Shown here one piece after another: positions 8,668 to 17,783 of a stretch of DNA of 64,000 bases. Source of the stretch: Paludibacteraceae bacterium (lineage in GTDB: Bacteria > Bacteroidota > Bacteroidia > Bacteroidales > Paludibacteraceae); NCBI GenBank assembly GCA_016937795.1, contig JAFGVV010000048.1, positions 1 to 64,000 on the forward strand, read 5' to 3'. The stretch's first letter is position 1. Each line of letters begins with the position of its first letter. A model generated the notes under the pieces. It had not been told where the DNA came from. It did no database searches and worked only from the letters and a program-made list of their open reading frames with translations. The position numbers were made by a program, and so were the translations under genes.

Positions 8668-8700
8668 AGTGAGGGCGTCACTCAAAGTGACACCCTCACT
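8668..8700. repeat. GTGAG-type palindromic repeat
   Basis: A 33-base hairpin, agtgagggcgtcactcaaag and its complement. It is one of at least five copies in the window and lies at the upstream border of the gene fragment at 8519-8665. The rest of the gap up to 8860 holds only an AT-rich stretch with no gene. Confidence 0.7.
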
Positions 8701-8860
8701 GACGCACATGTTTGAGTTCAAAAACATATAAAATACGGCTCAAAACTCAATAAAAATGAGCTTTATGTATTTTATAATGAGCTATAACCTTTCTATATGG
8801 GTAACACATAACAGTGCAGGCGTGGAGAACGAATCAAAAACCTAAATCCAAAGATTGTTT

Positions 8861-9784
8861 TTAATCATCAATACCGTTCTCCCGATAAGACTCCTGAATA
8901 TATCCTGCAAAATATTCCCGATCGTAACCAACTCCATTTTGACGGCAAGCTTCCATTACGCAGTCGTAGATAACCATAAAGTCAATTTTATCAGGGTTTG
9001 CATAACATTCTGAAATATAATATCTGTCTTCGTCCAATTCTACTTTGTATTTTCCAACAACAGACCCTGAACGATAAGCATAGAAGTAATCGTTTTTTTG
9101 ATCGTAAAGCAAGCCATATCGCATATCGTTGTGCAGTTGATAACCCTTTAACATGGCAATATATTGCTCCGGTTTAATGCTTATAACTAGAAGCTTTTCC
9201 ACCCAAACATTAGCATGGTTTAATGCGTTGATGGCTGAGGTATAATCGAATGTGTTGACCGGCATTGCTTCAGGTACTGAATTTTCTCTATCATCTGTTT
9301 TGACTTCGTTTCTTCCCTCCGAATTTTTCACATTAAGGAATATATCCAGAAATCGTTTTTCGTCTGGTAGTGTTAGAATTCTTCTGCCAGTAGAAGTTTG
9401 CCAGTATTCACATGGAGAGAAGTAGTCGGATACTGCATAAGGAAGCTCCTCTTCTTCCAAACTGTTCAACATGCGATGATACCATTCGGCGTACTCTTTA
9501 TTTTCTCCTACACATGACTTCAGAAATATATAATGCTCTCTTTCAAAATTATTTGTCAATTCCAACACATCGATTTCCAATGCTACATTTATATCGCACT
9601 TTTGATATATCCAGTTACTAACAATAACAGGTTCCGAATCCATGGTCATAAAAACACAGCGCCAGCTTAAGCCCGATGGCGATAAGGAAGGTATTACGTG
9701 TAGGTTTTCGTACCCTCGGGTATGCAAAATTCCAGCCACATACAGCATTTTTTGCATATTTATCATGTAGGGGTTTGAGCTCAT
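8861..9784 (-). CDS. Unknown 307-aa protein, DUF262-gene neighbour
   Basis: I do not recognise this protein. It is soluble-looking and acidic, with no signal peptide or membrane segment. Its first third (MINMQKMLYVAGILHTRGYE, LSPSGLSWRCVFMT) looks like an alpha/beta domain that recurs in Bacteroidota proteins of unknown role. A linker rich in Glu, Asp and Asn lies around 165-185, and the C-terminal part (LLYDQKNDYFYAYRSGS, KVELDEDRYYISECY) looks like a small beta domain. It begins 43 bases after the DUF262 stop on the same strand, so the two are probably one transcript. An accessory, regulator or immunity partner of the DUF262 nuclease is an inference from position only. Confidence 0.6.
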   Translation of the reverse strand: MSSNPYMINMQKMLYVAGILHTRGYENLHVIPSLSPSGLSWRCVFMTMDSEPVIVSNWIYQKCDINVALEIDVLELTNNFEREHYIFLKSCVGENKEYAEWYHRMLNSLEEEELPYAVSDYFSPCEYWQTSTGRRILTLPDEKRFLDIFLNVKNSEGRNEVKTDDRENSVPEAMPVNTFDYTSAINALNHANVWVEKLLVISIKPEQYIAMLKGYQLHNDMRYGLLYDQKNDYFYAYRSGSVVGKYKVELDEDRYYISECYANPDKIDFMVIYDCVMEACRQNGVGYDREYFAGYIQESYRENGIDD

Positions 9785-9826
9785 AACAGTGAATTCTGGT
9801 TATATATTATGCACTTATCAAAAAAA

Positions 9827-11656
9827 CTATTCATTATTCTCAGAATCGTCTACAGGTTCATCTTCAAAAGCAGTATCATCTAACACATTGCTATCACGGG
9901 CAATCTTTTTACCCATTGCCAATTCAATTCGTTGCAAGATTTGTTCTTTTCTGTCTTCAAAGAAACCCATAAAATCGTCTTTAAAAAGTATTTCGGGATT
10001 TACAATGTGCCCTTTCAGTATTTCAAACAATTGCTCTTTTGTAATATTTCTTTTGTTGATAATTCTTTCGAGATACTTACCCGGTGCATCCCCACTGACA
10101 AACTTATTAGTAGGACCAGAGAGTGGTGTTTTATTAACAATACTATTATAATAGTCAGGAGATATCCCATTTTCTTTCTTTTCGCACCATGCTACCGGAA
10201 ATATATGATGAATGTCAATGGCATCGTCGAAATAACTACTGAAATTAATTTCAGTACCGGATATCCAGTCTTTGGGATTATCTTCGAGCATAAGTGCATA
10301 TACTCCTTTGTATGCAGCACTATTACGTGTTCTTAAAGTAAATAAGCGATTATGCGAAAAGTTTGATTCAAAAACAGTTTTTGGTTCAGGCCCGTCGTTT
10401 TGAATCCATTCAACCACCTGAGTCAGGTCGAGCGCATATCTTGTTTCATTGGCCGCACCATACAATTCACCAAAGACACCATTCCAATACCATTTCATTA
10501 ATTTTGCCTTTTTAGTCATGTTATCAATTTCGCTTCCTAAATGAGCTAAAATTGCTGCCATAGGTATTAACTGAGTTGCATAAGGTAAGTCGCGCCAGGA
10601 ATAAATATGATTTTCTTTAAGTATTAGTGAAGCTTTTTTAAAGCCTTCAACAATAATATTTTTGAATTTCAGATAATCGGATAATTTCAGGTTCAACATT
10701 TCCTTTCGTTTGGCGCTTACAGCAGGTGAATTCTCTATTGGACCAGGAAAAGACAATTTATTTTGATACGTTGCGTAAAGAGTTACTGCCTGAAGTAAAT
10801 CTGTATTGCTTGTGTAATAAAGTATATTAGTACTCTTAAACTGATTTTGAATATTAGTCCAGTCTTCTTTCAAATCGAATTCATCTGATGCAAAGGTGGC
10901 TGTAAGTAACTCAAACACTGTTAGAGAAACACCACCAGTGTTAACTTTTTCAAAAACCTGACAAACTGCTTCTTTTGGATTTTCTTTTTTCATAATAATA
11001 ACAGGAATATCATAATGATTGAAATCGTAAATCACAGTTTTCATAAATTCATTCCAGAACTTTATTTTTTCACTGTCGTATTTCCAGTATTCAAAAAATT
11101 TCGGGTACCAATCAGCCATTTCATCCACCATATTCACCGGATACATCATGTTTGCAAATTCATACTCCTGCTTCGATAAATCAAGTACCACATTTCTACC
11201 GATATTTTCGGTCATAATTTTATTTTCATTAATCGAGAAAATAGCTTCTTCAAGATCTGTGTCTGGATCCATCGCTTTTACCATATCAATGTAATACCAA
11301 CGTTTAATTATTCCCCCTCTGCTATTTCTGGTTACTACTGCTTTGTTCGAAAATATTGTTTGATATAGTGATGTAAGTCGCTGCTGACCATCTAAAATCA
11401 ACATCTCTGGCTTTACATCTTGAGGTAACTGCACACTTTCAATTGGTTTCGATTTAAACCGAACCGACTCGTTACCTGTTTCAAGCAACATAACAGCGCC
11501 AATAGGGAAACTTTTGGCCACACTTGCCAACAATCCTTTAATTCTGAAATCGTCCCAAACCCAGCCACGTTGAAAATCAGGCAATTGAATTTTTCCCTTT
11601 TCTACATCTTTGAGTATTTCAAATAAACCTTTTTTTGTTGAATCAAATGAATCCAT
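9827..11656 (-). CDS. DUF262 / HNH (DUF1524-like) protein, GmrSD-type restriction
   Basis: This 609-aa protein has an N-terminal DUF262 domain: QLPDFQRGWVWDDFRIKGLL near 23-42 and the signature ILDGQQRLTSLY near 85-97, a ParB-like NTPase fold. The C-terminal part carries an HNH-type nuclease motif, IDIHHIFPVAW near 500. This architecture is that of GmrSD-like type IV restriction enzymes, which attack modified (for example glucosylated hydroxymethylcytosine) phage DNA in an NTP-dependent way, and of relatives such as SspE that monitor phosphorothioate DNA. Here both parts are in one polypeptide. It lies in a run of minus-strand defence-like genes. The precise substrate is unknown. Confidence 0.85.
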   Translation of the reverse strand: MDSFDSTKKGLFEILKDVEKGKIQLPDFQRGWVWDDFRIKGLLASVAKSFPIGAVMLLETGNESVRFKSKPIESVQLPQDVKPEMLILDGQQRLTSLYQTIFSNKAVVTRNSRGGIIKRWYYIDMVKAMDPDTDLEEAIFSINENKIMTENIGRNVVLDLSKQEYEFANMMYPVNMVDEMADWYPKFFEYWKYDSEKIKFWNEFMKTVIYDFNHYDIPVIIMKKENPKEAVCQVFEKVNTGGVSLTVFELLTATFASDEFDLKEDWTNIQNQFKSTNILYYTSNTDLLQAVTLYATYQNKLSFPGPIENSPAVSAKRKEMLNLKLSDYLKFKNIIVEGFKKASLILKENHIYSWRDLPYATQLIPMAAILAHLGSEIDNMTKKAKLMKWYWNGVFGELYGAANETRYALDLTQVVEWIQNDGPEPKTVFESNFSHNRLFTLRTRNSAAYKGVYALMLEDNPKDWISGTEINFSSYFDDAIDIHHIFPVAWCEKKENGISPDYYNSIVNKTPLSGPTNKFVSGDAPGKYLERIINKRNITKEQLFEILKGHIVNPEILFKDDFMGFFEDRKEQILQRIELAMGKKIARDSNVLDDTAFEDEPVDDSENNE

Positions 11657-11973
11657 AATTTTGTTTCTTGATATATTGATTAATATGTTTTTATTATTTG
11701 CGAATAATAACCTTACGAGGTTGTTAATACGATTTATAACCGGTACAGGTTGTAATATAAATGTTTATCATGGGTATATTCTACAATTTTTACCCACTTT
11801 TTAAATATCATGGGTGCTTTTTACGATTTCTTACTCGTGTTTTAATTGATACGAGTAATTTATTATACATTATTTCTTTTATTCAAACGCTATCCTCGGC
11901 TCACTCAAAACACTCAAATCCACATTTGTGGTTATTCAATACTTTATAAGTAGCTGCCTCAAAGCCCAACCAT
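11657..11973. other. Intergenic, with a second copy of the VSVLS...IAFE tail
   Basis: This 317-base gap has no complete gene. At 11880-11930 (minus) it encodes VDLSVLSEPRIAFE plus stop, matching the fragment at 8519-8575, so ~50 bp direct copies bracket the 307-aa and DUF262 genes. The part nearest the DUF262 start is AT-rich and probably holds its promoter; small aacct/aggtt and gggtatat/atgggtgc repeats lie between. Confidence 0.5.
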
Positions 11974-14900
11974 TCAATCTTTCTCCAGATACAATTCAGG
12001 CAAGACTATTTTAATCTCATTATCCGAACCTTCTTTACGCCAATACACGACAAAGTTAACTTTAGCTTCTTTTAATTGATAACCTTTATCAGCATGGTAT
12101 TTCAGAGCCTCTACTGTTTTTTGCGAAAACTTCAGCACCAGATCGCCATTGGAGTTAGCACAGCCCTCTTGTTTGATTATCAAAGCATCTCCGCTGATAA
12201 TATTTCTGATTCTGTTTTGTACATATTCAAAATAACCCAGATTTACATCTCTGTGGGATAAGTGCATTGAAATACCATTTGGCGTTAGATAAACTGATTT
12301 ATTTTCGATTCTATCAACCAAAACCCGCGAAGTTGTATCCAGAATATGGGAATTCAAGTGGATAGTCAAATTCTTTTTGGCACGTGTCATTCCTACATAC
12401 AAAACCCGTTTGGCTTCATCGCTTTCGGCATTGAAGTTATCCAGCATCATAAAAACATTATCAAACTCTTTCCCTTTTGCCTTATGAATAGTTGAAACAA
12501 ATACTGTATCCCCATTCTCGTTGTAGAAATCCTCTAGTTTTGACTCCCTGACAAAGGTTTCAAAATCTGATTTGTATTTCTTTTTAGGATTACAGTCCTC
12601 AAAGTCTCTGATTAAGTTCAAACACATATCTAACCGACTGCTCTTTCTGAAAAGATTAGTTATTTCCTTTTTAGCAGTGTCCCATGCATCATCAGAAATA
12701 ACAAACATATCGTCTGTCAGATTCAACAATTGAATAAAGCATCTTATTTCAAGCACATGGTACAAACTGAAACCATCATTCGATTGAATCAACTTGGCCT
12801 GAACATTATTTTTGAGCAACAGACCTGCAACCTGTAATGCTTCTTCGTTTGTTTTGGTAAGTACACAAGTGGTACCCGATAAACCTGTGAACAGTATATC
12901 ATTCACTAATGGTATAATCAGGTTGTTGGTATAGTAACGAACTACTTTTAAAGATCCGTTATCCCTTTGTCGGGCAAAAATATCGGTACTTTTCAGTCTG
13001 TGTTTAATTTGTTTGGAGAACTCGTTGGTATATTCTACCAAATTGTTTTTACTCCTGTAATTTTCCAAAAGTTCGTGTCTCGTCGCCTTATTATTAGATA
13101 TAAAGCTCTCCAGATATTTAGAGCTTGATCCTCTGAATTCATATATATTCTGATCGTCGTCGCCAACTGCAATTACACGCATCTCCTCGTTCAGTTCCAT
13201 CAGAGTACATATCAAGTTGTATTCATCTTCATTCATATCCTGCGCTTCATCAATCACCAATACTGTTTTGGTAATATGACTGATTTCAACCTCATTATCT
13301 CTGATTTTCTGAATGGTTCTTTTCAAAATATCATCCGATTTTTCAAGACTGCCAACCTTTCCCATTAAATCGAAACAAAAAGAATGAAATGTTTTTATAT
13401 CAACAAAATAAGCCGCATTTCCTATCAATTTATAAAGACGCTTTTTAAACTCCGTTACTGCCGCTCTCGAAAAGGTCAACATCAATAACTGTTCATGTTT
13501 TACATCTTCCATTAGCAACAGAGAAGCCAGTTTATGTACCAGAACTCTGGTTTTCCCACTTCCCGGACCTGCAGCAACAGCTATGTATTTTGATTCATTG
13601 TCGTTGATAATACTCAGTTGAGTTGGTGACAATTCGCCAAACAGTTGTCTGAACTTGGTTGGCGTCATCTTCATTTTCAATGTATCAGCTTTACTTCCAG
13701 GAAAATATCTATTTAAAAACGAACTATAGTTTAGTTGAAAGTAGTCATCCACAAATTGCAAAGCGCTTCTGTAGTCGTCAATCATTTTTTTAGCATACTC
13801 GCCAACTATATGTATTTGCTGTACTTTTTGTTCATAGAACTGATTCAACTTTTCGTAGTCATCTTTGGTGTATTTTTTTCGGTTATCCTGCTCTAATCTG
13901 TCAATTGTCAACCTGTTATATACAACCAAAAAACCACCTTCAATTTTTATTGCTTCAATTCGCGAAAGATAAAACAACGCATCTTCCACATCATCCAGAT
14001 CGACATTCAACTTAAACAAGCTAAGCCCCGATTCATAGGCCATTTTTAGCTCAAGCACAGAGAATTCAACCATCAATTCTTCTTTGTTCAAATCATCATT
14101 TGTACTTAGCTTATTGCATTTATCATACAAATACTCAATGATAAACCGAACCATTTCGTGCCGTTTCTCAAGCTTATTACGAAGTGTTTCCTGAGCATGC
14201 AGACCCACAACAACGATATGGTTTTTTGTGTATTCAAGATTTCTCCGCTTTATCCAGTTTTTAATAGCCCAGAAATTCAGTATCGTTCTTATTTTATTGA
14301 TATTGATATCCGTACAACCATCCAATTCTGCTTCTTCGTTAAGTGCCTTGATATTGAATGTTTTTTCTTCTTCCCCTAACTTCGGAAGCAGAAATTTCTC
14401 AATCCGACAATATGACTCAACTATATTTAACGAACGGTTTAGTTGCTCACCTCGCTTGATATATGCTGTTAAATCTTTTGCATCACCTAAGATTTTCTCT
14501 TCACGCAAAAGTGTAATAATATTGATTACCTCTTCTTTTACAATCCCCAAATCATCACTAATATAATCGACTCTTGATTCGGCTTCTTCATCCGTATTTT
14601 GTTTACGGCTCTTACTTGATAACAGTTTTTTTATGATCCTTACACCTTTTTCTTTTTGAGGTTCAAGAAACTTATCCGAACGATTAATTTTTTCTATGGC
14701 TTCCTGCGCATTCTTGCACAATATGCTATTAGCAAAAACACGTGGCATATTTTGTCCGCGTTTCAGGTAACCGGCATCTTCCAAAGCTGCTATGGCCGTC
14801 GTCACACGGGTTTCAATTTCAGCTACATTTTCATCCCAACCTGCTTTTCGGGCTATCTCAAGTGCTGAATTGGATACCGACGACCTGAATCTGGTAATGT

Positions 14901-16788
14901 CTTTAATGGCTTTCCATATTTGCTGAATCTCACGAATAGAAAGTTTTGTCTGATTTAATAGTATAAAGTGCTTACTAAGATCTTCTTCATTGAACAACAC
15001 AAAGCAATCTGCTACTATCTTTTCATCTCTACCAGCACGTCCAGCTTCCTGAATATAGTTTTCGAGCGAATCGGAGATTTCGAAGTGAATCACCATCCCC
15101 ACGTCTTTTTTATCTACCCCCATACCAAATGCTGAAGTAGCGACCATTATCTGTACTTCACCTTCGATAAATGCATTTTGGTTGGCTGTTTTTTCCTGTG
15201 CATCCATTTTGCCATGATAAGGCCGTGCACTGAATCCATCTTTAGCCAGCCGTTCTGCTAATGAGTAAGCCTTACGGGTTCGGGATACATAAATAATTGT
15301 AGGGCAGTTTTTTTCTTCAATCAAATCCCTGACAGTCTGATATTTTTCTTCTTCGTCGTTTTTCTCAAAAACCTTATACGTGAGATTGGTTCTCGAAGCC
15401 TTAGAACTAAACACTTCAAGCTCTAAAGACAGTTTCTCTCTGAAGTACTGCAAAATATCTTCGATTACCTTCTGCTTGGCCGTAGCGGTAAAACAGGACA
15501 CAGGAATCCCATCTTCCAAATTTTTCTTTTCCTGAATATTTCGGATAAAGTCACCGATATACAAATAATCTACTCTAAAATCCTGTCCCCAAGCCGAGAA
15601 ACAGTGTGCTTCGTCTATTACAAAACGTACAATTTTTCTACCCAAAATCAACCGTTCAATCGACTTGGAACGCAAAGATTCGGGTGATAAATATAGGATT
15701 GAGGCAGAACCATCCTCCACACGCTCAAATGATTTTGCTCTTTCAATTGGGTCAAGCAATCCATTGATAGTTACCGCTTCGGTAATACCATTTTTTTCCA
15801 GATTATCCACCTGATCCTTCATCAACGATTGCAGAGGCGAAATAACAATAGTTAGCCCATTTGTACTGTCGCCACTCATTAAAGCAGGCACCTGAAAAGT
15901 AATCGACTTTCCACCTCCGGTTGGGAATATTGCGAGTAATGATTTATTATCAACAGCAGCCTTTACAGCCTTTTCCTGCAAAGGTTCTCCGTCATAAATA
16001 CGATAACTATCAAAACAAAAAAAACGCTTCAGACCTCTGTGTATATCAAGCGAAGTATTACAATATGCACATCCATTTATACAAGGTCTGTTTCGGAGTT
16101 GCATCATTAATCTCTCTACTTCCGGATAGTTTTTTAGCACCCAGGGTGGAGTTATTGAATGCAGCTTTTTAAAATGGACAAACGAGTGTATCAGCGATAA
16201 GCAATAAGCCAGTTCAACAGGTCGTTGCTCTATCATTGTTGCCAAATTAGCATTTTCGCAGATTTCATTTTCAAAATACTTGCGAATCAATATTTCTTCC
16301 CGCTGATTGTCGCATTTATAAGCTATAAAACGAAAAAACGAACGAAACTCTCTTTTATCCCAAAGCAAAAGATAAAGAATTTGTTTCAACCTTTCATCTA
16401 AACGCATAAACGCTGAAACCTCATCATAAAACAAATCTCGTGCTTTTATGGCATCGTTAAGAGGATTATTCATCTCCTCCGTCTGAAGCTTATCGTCCTT
16501 TAAAAGAGCATGATAAGGCTTTGTTGGAAAGAGTAATGGAGATAAGTGCAAAGTATCTATAGCGCCTTTCAATTGCAGTTCTGGCTGACGCAGCTGTTGA
16601 CCAATGTATTTTAAATCGTGGTTCAGAATATTATGACCACAGATATATTCAGTTCCATTCAAAAACTGAACAAATTCAGATAAAGAAGCCTTATGATATG
16701 CATTTCCATCGCTTTTGATGCTGCCAATATCCAATACCTTTCGGGTTTTGGGATCAATTTCAGTATCTATAAAAGCGATGGTGTTCAT
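11974..16788 (-). CDS. Exonuclease-RecQ-UvrD triple fusion helicase
   Basis: This 1604-aa protein combines three DNA-processing modules. Residues ~1-130 are a DnaQ-like 3'-5' exonuclease: FIDTEID (D7, E9), CGHNILNHDL and LNDAIKARDLF, with Asn where the DEDDh His is usual. Around 225-260 is a Cys-rich segment (CINGCAYC). Residues ~270-640 are a RecQ-type SF2 helicase: FPTGGGKS, VIDEAHCFSAWGQDFR and QEAGRAGRDE. Residues ~1060-1500 are a UvrD/Rep SF1 helicase: AAGPGSGKTRVLVHKL, VIDEAQDMNEDE, VGDDDQNIYEFRG and STIHKAKGKEFDNVF. It follows the PLD gene by 31 bases and is co-oriented with DUF262. Inference: processing or degradation of foreign or damaged DNA; repair is the alternative. The window has a separate housekeeping recQ at 49.6 kb. 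Confidence 0.88.
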   Translation of the reverse strand: MNTIAFIDTEIDPKTRKVLDIGSIKSDGNAYHKASLSEFVQFLNGTEYICGHNILNHDLKYIGQQLRQPELQLKGAIDTLHLSPLLFPTKPYHALLKDDKLQTEEMNNPLNDAIKARDLFYDEVSAFMRLDERLKQILYLLLWDKREFRSFFRFIAYKCDNQREEILIRKYFENEICENANLATMIEQRPVELAYCLSLIHSFVHFKKLHSITPPWVLKNYPEVERLMMQLRNRPCINGCAYCNTSLDIHRGLKRFFCFDSYRIYDGEPLQEKAVKAAVDNKSLLAIFPTGGGKSITFQVPALMSGDSTNGLTIVISPLQSLMKDQVDNLEKNGITEAVTINGLLDPIERAKSFERVEDGSASILYLSPESLRSKSIERLILGRKIVRFVIDEAHCFSAWGQDFRVDYLYIGDFIRNIQEKKNLEDGIPVSCFTATAKQKVIEDILQYFREKLSLELEVFSSKASRTNLTYKVFEKNDEEEKYQTVRDLIEEKNCPTIIYVSRTRKAYSLAERLAKDGFSARPYHGKMDAQEKTANQNAFIEGEVQIMVATSAFGMGVDKKDVGMVIHFEISDSLENYIQEAGRAGRDEKIVADCFVLFNEEDLSKHFILLNQTKLSIREIQQIWKAIKDITRFRSSVSNSALEIARKAGWDENVAEIETRVTTAIAALEDAGYLKRGQNMPRVFANSILCKNAQEAIEKINRSDKFLEPQKEKGVRIIKKLLSSKSRKQNTDEEAESRVDYISDDLGIVKEEVINIITLLREEKILGDAKDLTAYIKRGEQLNRSLNIVESYCRIEKFLLPKLGEEEKTFNIKALNEEAELDGCTDININKIRTILNFWAIKNWIKRRNLEYTKNHIVVVGLHAQETLRNKLEKRHEMVRFIIEYLYDKCNKLSTNDDLNKEELMVEFSVLELKMAYESGLSLFKLNVDLDDVEDALFYLSRIEAIKIEGGFLVVYNRLTIDRLEQDNRKKYTKDDYEKLNQFYEQKVQQIHIVGEYAKKMIDDYRSALQFVDDYFQLNYSSFLNRYFPGSKADTLKMKMTPTKFRQLFGELSPTQLSIINDNESKYIAVAAGPGSGKTRVLVHKLASLLLMEDVKHEQLLMLTFSRAAVTEFKKRLYKLIGNAAYFVDIKTFHSFCFDLMGKVGSLEKSDDILKRTIQKIRDNEVEISHITKTVLVIDEAQDMNEDEYNLICTLMELNEEMRVIAVGDDDQNIYEFRGSSSKYLESFISNNKATRHELLENYRSKNNLVEYTNEFSKQIKHRLKSTDIFARQRDNGSLKVVRYYTNNLIIPLVNDILFTGLSGTTCVLTKTNEEALQVAGLLLKNNVQAKLIQSNDGFSLYHVLEIRCFIQLLNLTDDMFVISDDAWDTAKKEITNLFRKSSRLDMCLNLIRDFEDCNPKKKYKSDFETFVRESKLEDFYNENGDTVFVSTIHKAKGKEFDNVFMMLDNFNAESDEAKRVLYVGMTRAKKNLTIHLNSHILDTTSRVLVDRIENKSVYLTPNGISMHLSHRDVNLGYFEYVQNRIRNIISGDALIIKQEGCANSNGDLVLKFSQKTVEALKYHADKGYQLKEAKVNFVVYWRKEGSDNEIKIVLPELYLEKD

Positions 16789-16819
16789 GAGTATTAAATG
16801 TATTTTGGTTTATATTAAT

Positions 16820-17734
16820 TTAAAGAATTGGATTTCTCATTGATGTTTTACCATACGATCTGCGGCCAGTAGCATGACAATAGGCTTCCGGATAATCCCA
16901 ATCTCCAAACTGAGCCCATACACGATAAGCTCCTTCTGACATTGGTCTGTTAGAATTAAATGGAATTGGATTGCCTGTTCGAATACAATACCCTGTGTTT
17001 TTATTCTCTCTTGTATTTCTATTCTTTTCAACCTGTAAACTTTCTTTTTCCACATCTTCTCTACTTGGACGTACTCCAGTGTAGTTACCCATTTCAATTT
17101 CCGTGGGGAAATCAGCTATTCTCTTTACTTCAGTATATTTTCTTTTATTAAACTGACTACCGTAGAATTTTTCAGTAACATCGTAAACAATATCTGATTT
17201 CACATAATTCTTACCAGTAATTATACTCAATAATTTTTTCTCATACACTGGTCGAATAGCAAGAACTAATTCATTATTTTCGGCAAGTTCCCAACAAGTA
17301 TTCCATGCATCCTGATCTGGCGAACCAGATATCGTCTTTGTTAAATTACCTAAAACAGACACCTCAGAATACACACCAAACTCAATATTATTTTTAAAAG
17401 AATAATCGTATAAATTAATTGAACTAACCACTCCCTTCTTTTCATTCCCATAATATTTAGCATGTAAATTTGGAACATATATAACACTAATATTCAAAAA
17501 ATTCTTTAAGTAATCTATATCTGCTCTGCTCATACTCCTACTGACCTCTCCTTCATTCTTGCCAAAAATCAAAACAATATGTAATTTGTGATTACGTACA
17601 TGTTTATCAAACAATCTTTTAAAATAATCATCCAACTTAACAAAAGGAGAAACAATCATAAGAATCTCTTCTGCATCCCATATAATGTCATATACTGCTT
17701 TTTCTAACTCACTTCCAGTAATAAACTTTGCCAT
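16820..17734 (-). CDS. PLD-family nuclease-like protein with Cys-rich tail
   Basis: This 304-aa protein has one HKD motif: H91-x-K93 in NLHAKYYGNEKK, then SSINLYDYSF at ~104-113. PLD-family nucleases with one HKD work as dimers that cleave DNA or RNA without metal. The N-terminal part (EEILMIVSPFVKLDDYFKRL) is the usual Rossmann-like start. A charged linker (~225-250) leads to a ~50-residue tail, GYCIRTGNPIPF ... YCHATGR, which resembles a half zinc ribbon seen at the end of similar bacterial PLD proteins. It is the first gene of a pair with the exonuclease-RecQ-UvrD fusion 31 bases downstream. A helicase plus PLD nuclease pairing recalls DISARM (DrmA/DrmC), though these are different helicases. 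Confidence 0.82.
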   Translation of the reverse strand: MAKFITGSELEKAVYDIIWDAEEILMIVSPFVKLDDYFKRLFDKHVRNHKLHIVLIFGKNEGEVSRSMSRADIDYLKNFLNISVIYVPNLHAKYYGNEKKGVVSSINLYDYSFKNNIEFGVYSEVSVLGNLTKTISGSPDQDAWNTCWELAENNELVLAIRPVYEKKLLSIITGKNYVKSDIVYDVTEKFYGSQFNKRKYTEVKRIADFPTEIEMGNYTGVRPSREDVEKESLQVEKNRNTRENKNTGYCIRTGNPIPFNSNRPMSEGAYRVWAQFGDWDYPEAYCHATGRRSYGKTSMRNPIL

Positions 17735-17783
17735 ATAAAAAAATAAAATTAAATATTTAGTTTTTGAAATAATTTGTTTCCCT

